A model generated the notes under the pieces. It did not search any database, was not told where the DNA came from, and saw nothing but the letters and a program-made list of their open reading frames with translations. From Clostridiales bacterium (GTDB lineage Bacteria > Bacillota > Clostridia > Saccharofermentanales > Saccharofermentanaceae), in the NCBI GenBank assembly GCA_017940895.1, contig JAGAXM010000005.1:1-64000 (forward strand): a DNA stretch of 64,000 bases, written 5' to 3'. Position 1 is the first letter of the stretch. Each line of letters begins with the position of its first letter. Both the position numbers and the translations under genes were made by a program. Below, piece after piece: positions 1-8,283 of the stretch.

Positions 1-3
1 GAT

Positions 4-1749
4 CTACCCTAATCTGTCTAACCACTCCACAGCATATTCGAGAGGGTAGTCGCTATCCTGCCCGTATATCTCATTTATGGTATTCATATCAAGAGGGATC
101 CTGACATCCAACTGGATATCGCTCACACGGTCCTCTCCTCCATCAATGTAGATGTTTCCATCTTCATCGAGCGTCGCCATTATAGAATAACGCACTCTTA
201 TAGTGCCGCCACTCATAAGCGCAGTCTGTGGCACACCCTGTGCGCATCCCCAGGTCGTCGCCAGACCCATGACGGTGACATTCGGACATAAAGAAAGATT
301 ATATGTGAGGATATCACCGGCACTTGCCGTTCCTGCATTAACAAGAAGCACTACCGGGATATCAGAATACCTTCCGTCAGCAGGCACTGTCCAGTTCCAG
401 TACCGACTCTGCACTATCTCGTCTCCGCTTCTGAATCCGCTGTTAGTTCTTATCTCTTCCGTCGTAAATAAAGTAACGACTGATGACGCGAGAATATCCA
501 GACCTCCGTCATTGCCGCGTGCATCGATTATGAGCCTGTCCATGCCTTGATCTATCATCTGATCGATACGGGAAATAAGGAGCTCTCTTACGGCAGGATA
601 GTCGTCGGTGAGTGCGGCCTCGATATCACCGAAAGTCTCGTATTCTTCGATCGGGATGCAGATATATCCGCAGTGGTCATTAAGCATCTCACTGTATCCG
701 AACTCATCTCTCACCTTACCTGTAAAAGGAGCCGTTGCTTCCATATAACGGTCGTAGTAACTGCCGATACTGTTAAGCGTCACTTCGGTCTCATTTCCGT
801 CATCGTCTATAAACCTGACACTAACGGTATCACCGCCGTTGCCTGCAAGGAAAACAGGTCTCATCATTTCTTCGTTTCTCGCGTCAGGGAATGTCTCCAC
901 AGGCCAGCAGGGCGTAATGCAGCTGACGTTGCTTAAAGCCTCATCGATATCGAATCCGCCCCAGCCCGTTATTATGGTTCCGTCATGTATTCCAAGCTCG
1001 TAAGCGGCTGAAGTCTCGTCCGTCAGGACAGCAACGACATCGCCGTCATCCGTTCTCAACATCGAAAAGCCGTAGTCGTTACCCAGCATACTCACTACGA
1101 GATCGCTTCTAAGCTGCGGGTCTATGACAAAGGCACTTAAGTGGCCGTCGTGAAACTCGTAACATAAGCTTGCTACTGCCTGCGCATACGCGAGCTCATC
1201 GTGTGCGGCATCCGCCTGCGCTGCCAGAGGAATATACTCTGCACGAAGAGCATCGTAGTCGATATTCTTATGGTCAGACAGGATGTAGTGTCCCTCGATC
1301 TCATCGATAAGCGCCGCCATCGACTGCTCGTAGTTCATGTGCGAATAGTTTGTAAAACGCGAGTAATGGCTGATCCCCGAGATATAAAAGACACTCAGGG
1401 CAAACGTGATAAAGACCAGTATCCCGGTGATCACGACGTGTCTTATCACCTTCTCCTTATTAGCAATGACGATTCCAGCGACCGCATAGACAAATGCTGC
1501 GATCAGGAACCATATGAATCTGCCGAATCCCAGATTGAAATCGCCTTCGGTGTAGTTAAAGAAAAAGAACACCAGGAAATGTATGACAGGAATAGCACCA
1601 ACGATCCTGTAAACATCCTTATTCTTCGGCTTTACAAAAACAACCGTTACCAGGAAGACCAGAAACCATGCTCCCGTAAAAGCCATGATATAAGCGGTCG
1701 GAGAATCAATGATCTTAAAGCTCTCGAATATCTTTAATAGCAGTATCAA
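4..1749 (-). CDS. S41-family membrane-anchored serine peptidase
   Basis: This 581-residue protein starts at TTG, preceded at good distance by GGGGAGA. Residues about 17-125 form several hydrophobic segments that should anchor it in the membrane. After that comes an extracytoplasmic part with a PDZ-like stretch near 220-270 and a C-terminal S41 (tail-specific protease) core. The likely nucleophile is Ser476 in the motif NAGTASAGD, which matches the S41 serine context. S41 enzymes cleave exported or misfolded proteins near their C termini; the substrate here is unknown. A later start at Met22 is possible but has no better ribosome site. The stop codon lies at the very edge of the window, so the downstream neighbour is not visible. 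Confidence 0.8.
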   Translation of the reverse strand: MILLLKIFESFKIIDSPTAYIMAFTGAWFLVFLVTVVFVKPKNKDVYRIVGAIPVIHFLVFFFFNYTEGDFNLGFGRFIWFLIAAFVYAVAGIVIANKEKVIRHVVITGILVFITFALSVFYISGISHYSRFTNYSHMNYEQSMAALIDEIEGHYILSDHKNIDYDALRAEYIPLAAQADAAHDELAYAQAVASLCYEFHDGHLSAFVIDPQLRSDLVVSMLGNDYGFSMLRTDDGDVVAVLTDETSAAYELGIHDGTIITGWGGFDIDEALSNVSCITPCWPVETFPDARNEEMMRPVFLAGNGGDTVSVRFIDDDGNETEVTLNSIGSYYDRYMEATAPFTGKVRDEFGYSEMLNDHCGYICIPIEEYETFGDIEAALTDDYPAVRELLISRIDQMIDQGMDRLIIDARGNDGGLDILASSVVTLFTTEEIRTNSGFRSGDEIVQSRYWNWTVPADGRYSDIPVVLLVNAGTASAGDILTYNLSLCPNVTVMGLATTWGCAQGVPQTALMSGGTIRVRYSIMATLDEDGNIYIDGGEDRVSDIQLDVRIPLDMNTINEIYGQDSDYPLEYAVEWLDRLG

Positions 1750-1785
1750 GTCTCAGTCTCCCCTCGACAAATAATACTAATATTA

Positions 1786-1896
1786 TCAGATATTGGATCT
1801 TATGAACTCCTCGATCTTATCAAAGGGGATAATGTCCACCTGATCATAGAGGTCCGTGTGGCTCGCACCCGGGATGATCAGCAAGAGGTAATCCCT
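1786..1896 (-). pseudogene. Remnant of an alpha/beta hydrolase C terminus
   Basis: Reading the minus strand gives about 36 open codons ending in a normal stop. They include the stretch IIPGASHTDLYDQ followed by IPFDKIEEFI. That is the C-terminal signature around the catalytic histidine of dienelactone-hydrolase-like alpha/beta hydrolases (G-A-x-H-x-D-L-Y). The frame is closed by a TGA immediately upstream, and no upstream hydrolase body is present. I read it as a leftover of a deleted gene. Confidence 0.6.
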
Positions 1897-1913
1897 TCAA
1901 ACACCACTACATA

Positions 1914-2259
1914 TTGTGCTTAACGGAACACATCAAACACAAGATTGAGACACAGGTAAAGCCGGAGCCTTCGGTGAAGCCTGCTGTTTCTGATGGTGCC
2001 GGGATTGAAGAAAAACTGCCGAACTTCGTTCCGAGGACTTTAAGTGCATACCTTTCGAGAAGGATCAGCAGGGTTCATATACTATGGATCCGTCAAAGGT
2101 CAATGTCCCTCTTTCTCCTGAAATACGGGAACAGATGACCAATGACAGAAAGTACTTATTATTTACAGCATAATCGGATTAGTGGTTTTTGCCGCTATTG
2201 TATTGGCAGTTTTTTCATTGGGAATATCTGATCTGCCGGAAGCTTTTTTAATCAGTTGA
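1914..2259 (+). pseudogene. Frameshifted remnant of a small membrane protein
   Basis: Three successive frames each carry protein-like sequence. The first runs from 1914 with lysine- and proline-rich residues. The second (about 2018-2173) reads as a hydrophilic stretch containing IPFEKDQQGSYTMDP and stops at 2171. The third (2167-2259) encodes a clear membrane segment, IIGLVVFAAIVLAVFSLGI, and then stops. Together they look like one gene for a protein with a soluble part and one membrane helix, broken by frameshifts. The family was not recognised. Its end overlaps the end of the convergent double-glycine-leader gene. Confidence 0.45.
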
Positions 2260-2551
2260 AGCTGTTGATTACCCAGAGCTCAGCTGCCGATCCCTTGTTA
2301 CAGTTATGGCAAAAGAGTTTGTCTTCTTCAGTGGCAAGCTTCATTTCTTCTTCCGTGTATGCACTTCTGTGAGTCAGCTTCGGGAGAGGTGTTCCGCATA
2401 CAGGACACTTGGCGGTCCTGTAATCGTGCTGCATGCAGGCGCCCATAACCTTCGTCCATACTCTTGAATATCCTGCATATATATTGACTCCGGTACCGCC
2501 GTTAACAGCTGCGAGTTCGTTTACAGTCAGGTTTTTAATATTGTTTGTCAT
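2252..2551 (-). CDS. Double-glycine-leader zinc-ribbon small protein
   Basis: The gene encodes 99 residues from an ATG at 2551, with AGGAG about nine bases upstream. The open frame extends further upstream, but that part is low-complexity and has no ribosome site. The N terminus, LTVNELAAVNGG (residues 8-19), is a textbook bacteriocin-type double-glycine leader; cleavage would follow Gly19. The rest has two cysteine pairs, C49-x2-C52 and C81-x2-C84, typical of a zinc ribbon. Cleaved zinc-ribbon cargo is unlike ordinary class II bacteriocins. No maturation enzyme or C39 peptidase transporter is adjacent. A second protein of the same plan is encoded at 28579-28758. Function is not known. Confidence 0.7.
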   Translation of the reverse strand: MTNNIKNLTVNELAAVNGGTGVNIYAGYSRVWTKVMGACMQHDYRTAKCPVCGTPLPKLTHRSAYTEEEMKLATEEDKLFCHNCNKGSAAELWVINSFN

Positions 2552-2720
2552 AGTTTTAATACTCCTTTGATTTCTTATATGAGTTATTATGCTCACTCCG
2601 GAATGCGAAACCAATGGATAACATTCACTGTAAGTGTTGCTTAAGCGACACTCAGGCACAAATCTGTCGCGTGTAGTATTACATTGAAGAAGTTATCATA
2701 TGAGAAAGGAGGGCACCATT

Positions 2721-3614
2721 ATGCACAGTAACTGGAACCCCTGGCACGGATGTGTTAAATGCAGCGAAGGCTGTCAGAACTGCTATGTCTACTATATCGA
2801 CAGGATGAGAGGCAGAGACGGCGCTGATGTCTATAAGACCAAGACCGGTTTTAAGTATCCTTTATTCAAGGACAGAAGCGGTAATTATAAGATTCAAAGC
2901 GGCGAGATGATCAGCGTCTGCATGACTTCGGATTTCTTCCTGGAGGAAGCGGATGCGTGGCGCGGTGAAGCGTGGGATATGATGAGGAAAAGAAGCGATG
3001 TGGTATTCCTTCTTTTGACCAAGAGACCTCAAAGGATCATGGATTGTCTTCCTGAGAACTGGGGGGACGGCTGGGATAACATTTTTCTTAATGTAACCTG
3101 TGAGAACCAAAGCAGGGCGGATGAGAGAATCCCGATACTTCTTGATCTTCCGTTTAAACACAAAGGTCTTCATCTGGCTCCGCTTCTGGAACCCATAGAT
3201 ATCGGTAAATACCTCGACAGCAATCAGATCGAACAGGTTGCCTTAGGCGGTGAGAATTACGGCGGCAGCAGACCCTGCGATTACGACTGGGTTAAGTCGA
3301 TACAGAAGGAGTGCGTCGCGCGTGATATTACTTTCTGCTACATGGAGACCGGCACCAATTTCATTAAGGATGGGAAGCAGTACAGGATCAGAAGCAAGCA
3401 GACTCAGCAGTCTCAGGCTCTGCATTCCGGCATGACTTATCAGGGTAAACCGATGACATTCGTTCTTAAGGATGAGGACGGGAACCCGGTTCCGAAGGAG
3501 AAGCTTTATGTGCGGCACTTCGCAGCGAAATGCGAAGAGTGCGCATTCAAGATTCTTTGCAACGGCTGCAGCAACTGCGGTTACTGTGAAGGATGGAAGG
3601 CCAATACATTATAG
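2721..3614 (+). CDS. DUF5131 (phage Gp37/Gp68-like) protein
   Basis: The start at 2721 is chosen because AAAGGAGGG ends eight bases before it; an in-frame ATG just upstream overlaps that ribosome site. The N terminus has the DUF5131 signature, N-P-W-H-G-C followed by C-x3-C-x2-C, which resembles a radical-SAM-like cysteine cluster. The C terminus (last 30 residues) carries a second cysteine-rich knot with six cysteines in about 20 residues. The family occurs in phages and bacteria, and its biochemical role is unsettled. The full length (298 aa) appears intact. It stands alone on the plus strand, divergent from the double-glycine-leader gene. Confidence 0.75.
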   Translation: MHSNWNPWHGCVKCSEGCQNCYVYYIDRMRGRDGADVYKTKTGFKYPLFKDRSGNYKIQSGEMISVCMTSDFFLEEADAWRGEAWDMMRKRSDVVFLLLTKRPQRIMDCLPENWGDGWDNIFLNVTCENQSRADERIPILLDLPFKHKGLHLAPLLEPIDIGKYLDSNQIEQVALGGENYGGSRPCDYDWVKSIQKECVARDITFCYMETGTNFIKDGKQYRIRSKQTQQSQALHSGMTYQGKPMTFVLKDEDGNPVPKEKLYVRHFAAKCEECAFKILCNGCSNCGYCEGWKANTL

Positions 3615-3719
3615 AATAACATTATATAGTCTGCTTGCTTTGTGAGGCATTTATGAGTGGTGAGGTTGCTTTAAGAAAAGCCGTGCGGGAAGATATAATT
3701 AATCAACAGGGGAAATAAT

Positions 3720-4043
3720 ATGATCACAGTCAATCTTTACTACACAGGAACAAACGGCAATGCGAAGAAGTTTGCGCAGGAGATGGAGAGCAGCGGAACT
3801 GCAGACAAAATCCGTGCCGAGAAGGGTAATGTTCGCTACGAGTATTTCTTCCCGATGAATGATCCTGAGACAGTCCTGCTCATAGATGCGTGGGAGAGCC
3901 AGGAGGCGATCGACGTTCACCACGCGTCTACTATGATGCAGACGATAGCTTCCCTTCGCGATAAGTATGACCTTCATATGAGAGTGGAAAGATACGTCTC
4001 CGAGGACCTGCCTTCTTCAGACCAGGGGTTCATCAGGGTATAA
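3720..4043 (+). CDS. Putative quinol/antibiotic monooxygenase-like (ABM domain) protein
   Basis: A 107-residue protein with the ferredoxin-like pattern of the antibiotic biosynthesis monooxygenase (YgiN-type) family. It opens with a beta strand, has a central YEYFFPMNDPETVLLIDAWE stretch, and then a helix with the conserved H-H-A-S that closes the fold. Such proteins act as small cofactor-free monooxygenases or dimeric binding proteins. A CAGGGGA ribosome site precedes the ATG. It appears monocistronic, and its substrate cannot be told from context. Confidence 0.6.
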   Translation: MITVNLYYTGTNGNAKKFAQEMESSGTADKIRAEKGNVRYEYFFPMNDPETVLLIDAWESQEAIDVHHASTMMQTIASLRDKYDLHMRVERYVSEDLPSSDQGFIRV

Positions 4044-4107
4044 CACAGGTTGCGTAAATGCAACTTGCGATTGGTGGTCTGCAGAGTATTCGTTTTGTAG
4101 ACTTTCC

Positions 4108-4323
4108 TTGGAGGTGAGCGGAAATGATTTTCTCAGAAAAACTGCAGATGCTGCATTTAAGAATGAAGTGGATTCCACGCGTCCTGAATTCTATCAGTCG
4201 GGCGAGTATCTATATAAGTGTAATGTGACCGGTGATTTTACATGGTTCCAGGGATACGAGGAGATATACAAAGGCGACGTCAAAGTCTATGAATGTGTGT
4301 TCCACGGTGGAATGGTAAAATGA
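4108..4323 (+). pseudogene. Truncated DUF5680-like fragment
   Basis: From a TTG at 4108 the frame gives 71 residues. They resemble the middle of DUF5680 proteins: a charged N-terminal helix, S-T-R-P, then a Y-x-Y / F-x-G-x-E-x-I pattern and a final V-Y-E-x-x-F-H-G-G. Full-length members are longer at the C terminus. A better ATG at 4123, with GGAGGTGAG before it, begins in another frame and reads MIFSEKLQML, which is how many HTH-DUF5680 fusions begin. The locus is probably a shortened, frameshifted copy. It could also be a genuine short gene. Confidence 0.4.
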
Positions 4324-4344
4324 CATCTGAAGAGGTGTTGATAT

Positions 4345-4995
4345 ATGGCTAAGAAGAGAGTTCTGTGTTTTGGAGATTCGCTGACCTGGGGATTTGATCC
4401 TGTTAACAGAGTCAGATTTGATGAGGATAATAGATGGCCGCGTGTGATGGGCAAGATCTTAGGCGATGATTATGAGATCATCGAGGAAGGTCAGAACGGA
4501 CGCACGATAGCGACTGATGATCCTTCAGAAGGAGAGAAGAACGGACTTAAATATATCGGCCCCTGCCTCGAGACACATACTCCTCTTGATATAGTGATAA
4601 TCATGTTAGGCTCGAATGACTGCAAGCGTAAGTTCTCTTATTCATCTATGGACATCGCAGGCGAGATGCAGATCATGTTAGAGAAGATCAAGGCCTATAA
4701 CGAGTTCAGATGTCAGAACAGATTTAAGATAATACTCGTGTCACCGCCGCTTATATCGGATGCTATAAAGGATTCGTGGCTGGGCGACAGCTTCGGCTAT
4801 GAGAATGCATGTAAGGTGTCGTCGGAGCTTGCCGGATGGTATGAGAAGCTGGCCGGCATGTACAGTACATCGTTCGTTGATGCATCTAAGTACGTTAAGG
4901 CTTCCGATGCTGACGGATGTCATTTGGATCCCGATGATCAGATAAAACTCGGGCAGACGCTGGCGAAGTTTATAACGGAGAATGAGATCGCATGA
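4345..4995 (+). CDS. SGNH/GDSL-family hydrolase
   Basis: The 216-residue protein begins with the block I motif FGDSLTWG (nucleophile Ser12). Block III G-S-N-D follows near residue 90, and the C-terminal D-G-C-H-L-D motif carries the catalytic Asp and His. These are the hallmarks of SGNH esterases, related to arylesterase/acyl-CoA thioesterase I. There is no signal peptide, so it is predicted to be cytoplasmic. AGAGGTG lies upstream of the ATG. Its stop overlaps, as ATGA, the start of a truncated acetyltransferase, so the two were once translationally coupled. Confidence 0.85.
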   Translation: MAKKRVLCFGDSLTWGFDPVNRVRFDEDNRWPRVMGKILGDDYEIIEEGQNGRTIATDDPSEGEKNGLKYIGPCLETHTPLDIVIIMLGSNDCKRKFSYSSMDIAGEMQIMLEKIKAYNEFRCQNRFKIILVSPPLISDAIKDSWLGDSFGYENACKVSSELAGWYEKLAGMYSTSFVDASKYVKASDADGCHLDPDDQIKLGQTLAKFITENEIA

Positions 4996-5126
4996 CCAAT
5001 AACATCAGACCTGCTGATATGAATGACTTTGAAGCAGTCCGCGACATTACGCAGACTACTATCAGGGCTGTATATCCGAATTACTATCCTGAGGGCGCCG
5101 TCGAATTCTTCAGTGCTCATCATTGA
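4992..5126 (+). pseudogene. Truncated GNAT acetyltransferase (N-terminal fragment)
   Basis: This frame encodes 44 residues that closely match the start of the intact GNAT gene at 28876: both share a D-F-x-x-V-x-x-I-T-Q-x-T-I core, then A-V-Y-P-x-Y-Y-P and E-F/R-F-F-S. It then stops. The acetyl-CoA-binding half is missing, replaced by sequence from another gene (an aldo/keto reductase start) in a different frame. I read this as a deletion junction. Confidence 0.7.
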
Positions 5127-5202
5127 TTTTCAGGGTATCAGGCTGTCAGCTCTCGGCATGGGCAACATGAGTCTTCCGATCATCGGCGGTGATGGGACAC
5201 GG
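5113..5202 (+). pseudogene. Aldo/keto reductase N-terminal remnant
   Basis: In the frame of 5113 the sequence reads DFQGIRLSALGMGNMSLP. This is the canonical opening of the aldo/keto reductase family (F-x-G-x-x-L-S-x-L-G-x-G-x-M-R-L-P). It has no start codon of its own, because the upstream part is GNAT-derived. It loses homology about 30 codons later, where it runs into the antisense end of the HTH gene. No catalytic Tyr/Lys region is present. Confidence 0.6.
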
Positions 5203-5213
5203 GGCGTAAAGCG

Positions 5214-5720
5214 TCAGTTCTTCTTCCTGCAGTATCCTCCGCTTAGGTATTTCTCTCCGAACGGGCCCGTTATGATCATTCCCATGATGAGCATTGCGAA
5301 TGAGATTCCGAGTGTTACGCCCTGAACGAAGCCTGCTGCACCGCCTGCATCCTCGGGTACAAGATATAGTGAGATTATGTAGATTGCCATGGCTGTGATG
5401 CCGCCTATGAACATATAATTTACTCTCTTGGTTATCTTCTTCTTAATGTCATTGGTATAGTCTGCTGCCTGAAGCAGTGTATCCTTTAATTCAGCATTCA
5501 TATCAGATTCTCTCCTTTGGCCGTTAAAAATGTCTCTTAAATCCACATCGTAAAAGTCGGCGAGTTCGACTAGAACATCGAGGTCCGGCATATTGCTGCC
5601 GGTCTCCCATCTCGAGACTGTGCGCCTTGAGACGAAGAATTTGTCGGCAAGCTGCTCCTGTGTCATGTTCTTCTCTTTTCTAAGTTCCTTAAGAAATTCG
5701 CCGATCTTGATCTGATCCAT
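5214..5720 (-). CDS. XRE-family regulator with C-terminal membrane segments
   Basis: The start at 5720 follows GGAGGACG at good spacing, giving 168 residues. Residues 5-60 are a helix-turn-helix with the T-Q-E-Q-L-A and S-R-R-T-V-S-R-W-E-T-G signature. After a linker, two hydrophobic helices (about 100-120 and 130-152) indicate membrane attachment. This architecture is common in Clostridia for membrane-tethered XRE regulators. It overlaps the upstream small membrane protein gene as TAATG, so the two are co-translated. The target genes are unknown. Confidence 0.8.
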   Translation of the reverse strand: MDQIKIGEFLKELRKEKNMTQEQLADKFFVSRRTVSRWETGSNMPDLDVLVELADFYDVDLRDIFNGQRRESDMNAELKDTLLQAADYTNDIKKKITKRVNYMFIGGITAMAIYIISLYLVPEDAGGAAGFVQGVTLGISFAMLIMGMIITGPFGEKYLSGGYCRKKN

Positions 5721-5926
5721 TAATCGTCCTCCGGAGAAATGTTTCTTCTGCAAGGATTATATCTTTTTAGATTCAGTTTACAACCGATAACGTTGGCAAT
5801 GGCTGTGCAGCAGGTTCCGATTCCAAGATAGGGAGTGATCTGATCTTTGACCATGGAATAGATTATGAATCCGACTCCTGCGATACCGATTACGTAGAAT
5901 AGAATTTTCCAGATTGTCTTTGACAT
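5720..5926 (-). CDS. Small membrane protein upstream of HTH regulator
   Basis: The gene encodes 68 residues from the ATG at 5926, with AAGGAGGA nine bases upstream. It has one or two hydrophobic helices (about residues 4-25 and a weaker one near 33-50) and a short basic tail. Its stop overlaps the start of the XRE regulator. The pair probably forms a two-gene unit in which this protein is a partner or signal input. The family was not recognised. Confidence 0.6.
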   Translation of the reverse strand: MSKTIWKILFYVIGIAGVGFIIYSMVKDQITPYLGIGTCCTAIANVIGCKLNLKRYNPCRRNISPEDD

Positions 5927-6159
5927 TGTGATGTCCTCCTTCATGTTTGTTATGGTTCAAGCTTAAGCTTTCCCCGCGACTTTAAGAAGGACACAGTAAG
6001 TCTCAAAACCCCTGATTTTGCTGATGGGACACGATATGTCTCGTATCAACAGTCCGCATTTTCCACAGTGTGATTGACCCGTCAGGCACGACCGGTTTTA
6101 AAGATATAACCAATAATAAGGCGTTCCTCACATTAGGTACTATTAATTACATATTTGGT

Positions 6160-8166
6160 TTAGACAGGCATTGCGCAGAAGATGCGGTAGCCCCACGGCG
6201 GGAGGCTGATCGTTTGACCGGGTGACAGAGAATCTCCTGTCAGCAGGTCTTTGTACGATTCAGTGATCTGATGATCAACAGCCTCCATTGAATAGTTGAA
6301 GATGAAGGTGATTTTCTCGTTGTATTTATTCATTCCTGTCTTAATGGAAACCGGGAATCTGGCTTCAGGAACATCAATGCCGGAAGCGGCAAGAGTATTC
6401 TCTAATACAGCCATGGTGTCATGTTCATCGAGTATACAGCCAACGGTAGTTACGTTGCCGAGGCGGGCAACTGCTGCAAACCTGCCAAGATACATATGGT
6501 CGTATGACGATAAGACCTCTGCTGTCGAAGGTATGAGATACTCCATGAATGAATGGGCTGTACCTGTAAGAGGGAGTGTCCCTTTAAAGCCGATAGAGAG
6601 GGGCGTCGAGAACTCGTTATATGTACAGCCTGTAAGGTCTGTGAATCCGTGAGGCTGAGCATCTGCATAGACTTTGAGATGTTCGTCCGAGAAAAAGCAG
6701 CGCGGTGTGATGATCAGGTGACCGCCGTTTTCTGCGAATGCACGGAGCCTGGCGATTGTGATATCGGAAGCGGAATACAGAGCAGGGACGATAACAAGCG
6801 CGTAAGATGACAGATCGTCGTCACAGTAGACAAAATCTGCTTCGACATTAAGTTTCATGCAAGAGTCAAACCATAGCCTCATCATATGGTTATAGTCATC
6901 TTCGGGTCGTCCGTGGAAAGCTTCCTCGCCGTTGCTTGGAAATTCGTCAATGCCTGTAAGGCTTCTGTTATCCAGCATTATTGCGACACTCAGGGCTTTC
7001 TTGAGGAAGGTGATGCGGTCACCGACCGATGAAAGGAGTATTCCCAACTCCGAGAGCTCGACGTATGGCTCATTAGGCTGAAGGTCATGGCTTAGAATGC
7101 CCTTCCAGTAGGTCTCGTAAGAGTTGTGGATCGAATGCCAGTGCCAATACATAACACCGCCTGAGCCTGAAGCCAGGTGGGACAGGGCCTGGAGTGTAAG
7201 CTGCCCGGGGTACGGTGTCCAGGAAGGCCTGCCCTGGGCCTGTGTCTCGAGAACCAGATAATTGTCTTTCTTAAGAGAACGTCCGATCGCACCACCCATC
7301 GCTATCTCAAGACCGGTGAGGTCTTCCTTTGACGGATGGTAGATATCGACTCCGGCGATGTCCATACACCTGGCGGCGTCTTTCTGGTTAACTTCAGGCT
7401 GAAGACCGAATGAGTGACCGATCCAGGAGAAGTCAAAATTATGGGTGATGAATTCACCGGGCATTCTGTAGTCGTCGATAATATCTTTGAGGAAAAACAG
7501 GAATTCAGTGATGGCATCGCGAAGAAAAGCTCTGTATTCGGCATCAAGCGAACCGTTGATAGTACCCCTTACATCCGGAAAGTCCTCCCAGGATGGTATC
7601 CTGTTGCTCCAGTAATCAAGGCCGAATTCTTGATTAAAAGCAGATATGTCCCCGTTGAACTTTTCTTTCATCCTTTCAACAAAGATCTTCTGCGCAACTT
7701 TTCCCATAGAACCGGCGGATCGTGTCTCGTTGTCCAGCTGGTAACCAATGATGACATCGTGGTACGGGTTACAGGCTTCCAGAAGCTTTCTGGTGACGCG
7801 TTCAGCGTATTTTCTGTATGTTGGATTAATAATATCGATGAGCTGTCTTCTTCCATATAACAGCTTCCCGGTTTTTGTTGTCGCGAGCACATCCGGGTCG
7901 ATCTTCAAAAGCCAGGAGGGGAAGGCATAAGTAGGAGTGCCGATGATTACGTGAAGCCCGCATTTACGGGCTCCTTCGAGCATTTGGATAAGAGACCGGA
8001 AATTGAAAACACCCTCCTCGGGCTCCCAGGTGGACCATGTGGATTCCGCGATGCGGATGACGTTCATATTAGCATCTTTCATCATCTTGAAGTCCGTGTC
8101 TATCCGGGATACCGGCATATATTCATCATAGTAGGCGCAGCCAAATAAGTATTGTTCAGGTTTCAT
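6160..8166 (-). CDS. GH42 beta-galactosidase
   Basis: The start at 8166 is chosen for the GAGGT ribosome site and the family-like opening FGCAYYDEYMP; the frame extends upstream into the operator region, which should be non-coding. The protein has 668 residues, normal for GH42. Glu147 in Q-L-D-N-E is the predicted acid/base and Glu307 in V-L-E-T-Q the nucleophile, at the family's usual positions. The TIM barrel is followed by a trimerisation domain (from about 395) and a beta-sandwich end. There is no signal peptide, so it acts in the cytoplasm, releasing galactose from imported galacto-oligosaccharides. It is divergent from the LacI gene, with operators in the shared gap. Confidence 0.92.
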   Translation of the reverse strand: MKPEQYLFGCAYYDEYMPVSRIDTDFKMMKDANMNVIRIAESTWSTWEPEEGVFNFRSLIQMLEGARKCGLHVIIGTPTYAFPSWLLKIDPDVLATTKTGKLLYGRRQLIDIINPTYRKYAERVTRKLLEACNPYHDVIIGYQLDNETRSAGSMGKVAQKIFVERMKEKFNGDISAFNQEFGLDYWSNRIPSWEDFPDVRGTINGSLDAEYRAFLRDAITEFLFFLKDIIDDYRMPGEFITHNFDFSWIGHSFGLQPEVNQKDAARCMDIAGVDIYHPSKEDLTGLEIAMGGAIGRSLKKDNYLVLETQAQGRPSWTPYPGQLTLQALSHLASGSGGVMYWHWHSIHNSYETYWKGILSHDLQPNEPYVELSELGILLSSVGDRITFLKKALSVAIMLDNRSLTGIDEFPSNGEEAFHGRPEDDYNHMMRLWFDSCMKLNVEADFVYCDDDLSSYALVIVPALYSASDITIARLRAFAENGGHLIITPRCFFSDEHLKVYADAQPHGFTDLTGCTYNEFSTPLSIGFKGTLPLTGTAHSFMEYLIPSTAEVLSSYDHMYLGRFAAVARLGNVTTVGCILDEHDTMAVLENTLAASGIDVPEARFPVSIKTGMNKYNEKITFIFNYSMEAVDHQITESYKDLLTGDSLSPGQTISLPPWGYRIFCAMPV

Positions 8167-8224
8167 AAACATATACCTCGAAAATAGTGTTGAATTACAG
8201 CGGTCAACTGATAGAATGGATATA

Positions 8225-8256
8225 GCACAACCGGTTGCGTGGATTCTAACCGATTG
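8225..8256. promoter_or_regulatory. Divergent GH42/LacI operator pair
   Basis: A perfect 10-bp palindrome, CAACCGGTTG (8228-8237), lies in the gap between the GH42 and LacI genes, inside the longer imperfect dyad GCACAACCGGTTGCGT. A second, weaker copy, TAACCGATTG, sits at 8247-8256. The CG-centred palindrome is typical of LacI/GalR-family operators. Near-identical sites lie at 9485 and 16601, before other genes of the locus, which supports a dedicated regulon and autoregulation. Confidence 0.7.
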
Positions 8257-8283
8257 TGCGCAATTCATCAAGAGGATATTGTT

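Noticed and set aside
1201..1737. A 178-codon plus-strand frame opposite the S41 protease membrane region.
   Set aside because: It lies entirely antisense to the hydrophobic N terminus of a well-supported gene and shows no domain.
5190..6033. A 12-bp direct repeat (TGATGGGACACG) at 5190-5201 and 6022-6033 flanks the HTH/membrane-protein pair, like a cassette insertion.
   Set aside because: Matches of 12 bases are expected by chance in a window this size, and no other mobile-element feature is seen.
6034..6159. A short plus-strand open stretch before the GH42 end (about 6070-6200).
   Set aside because: It has no start or ribosome site and runs antisense into the GH42 gene; no family similarity was recognised.
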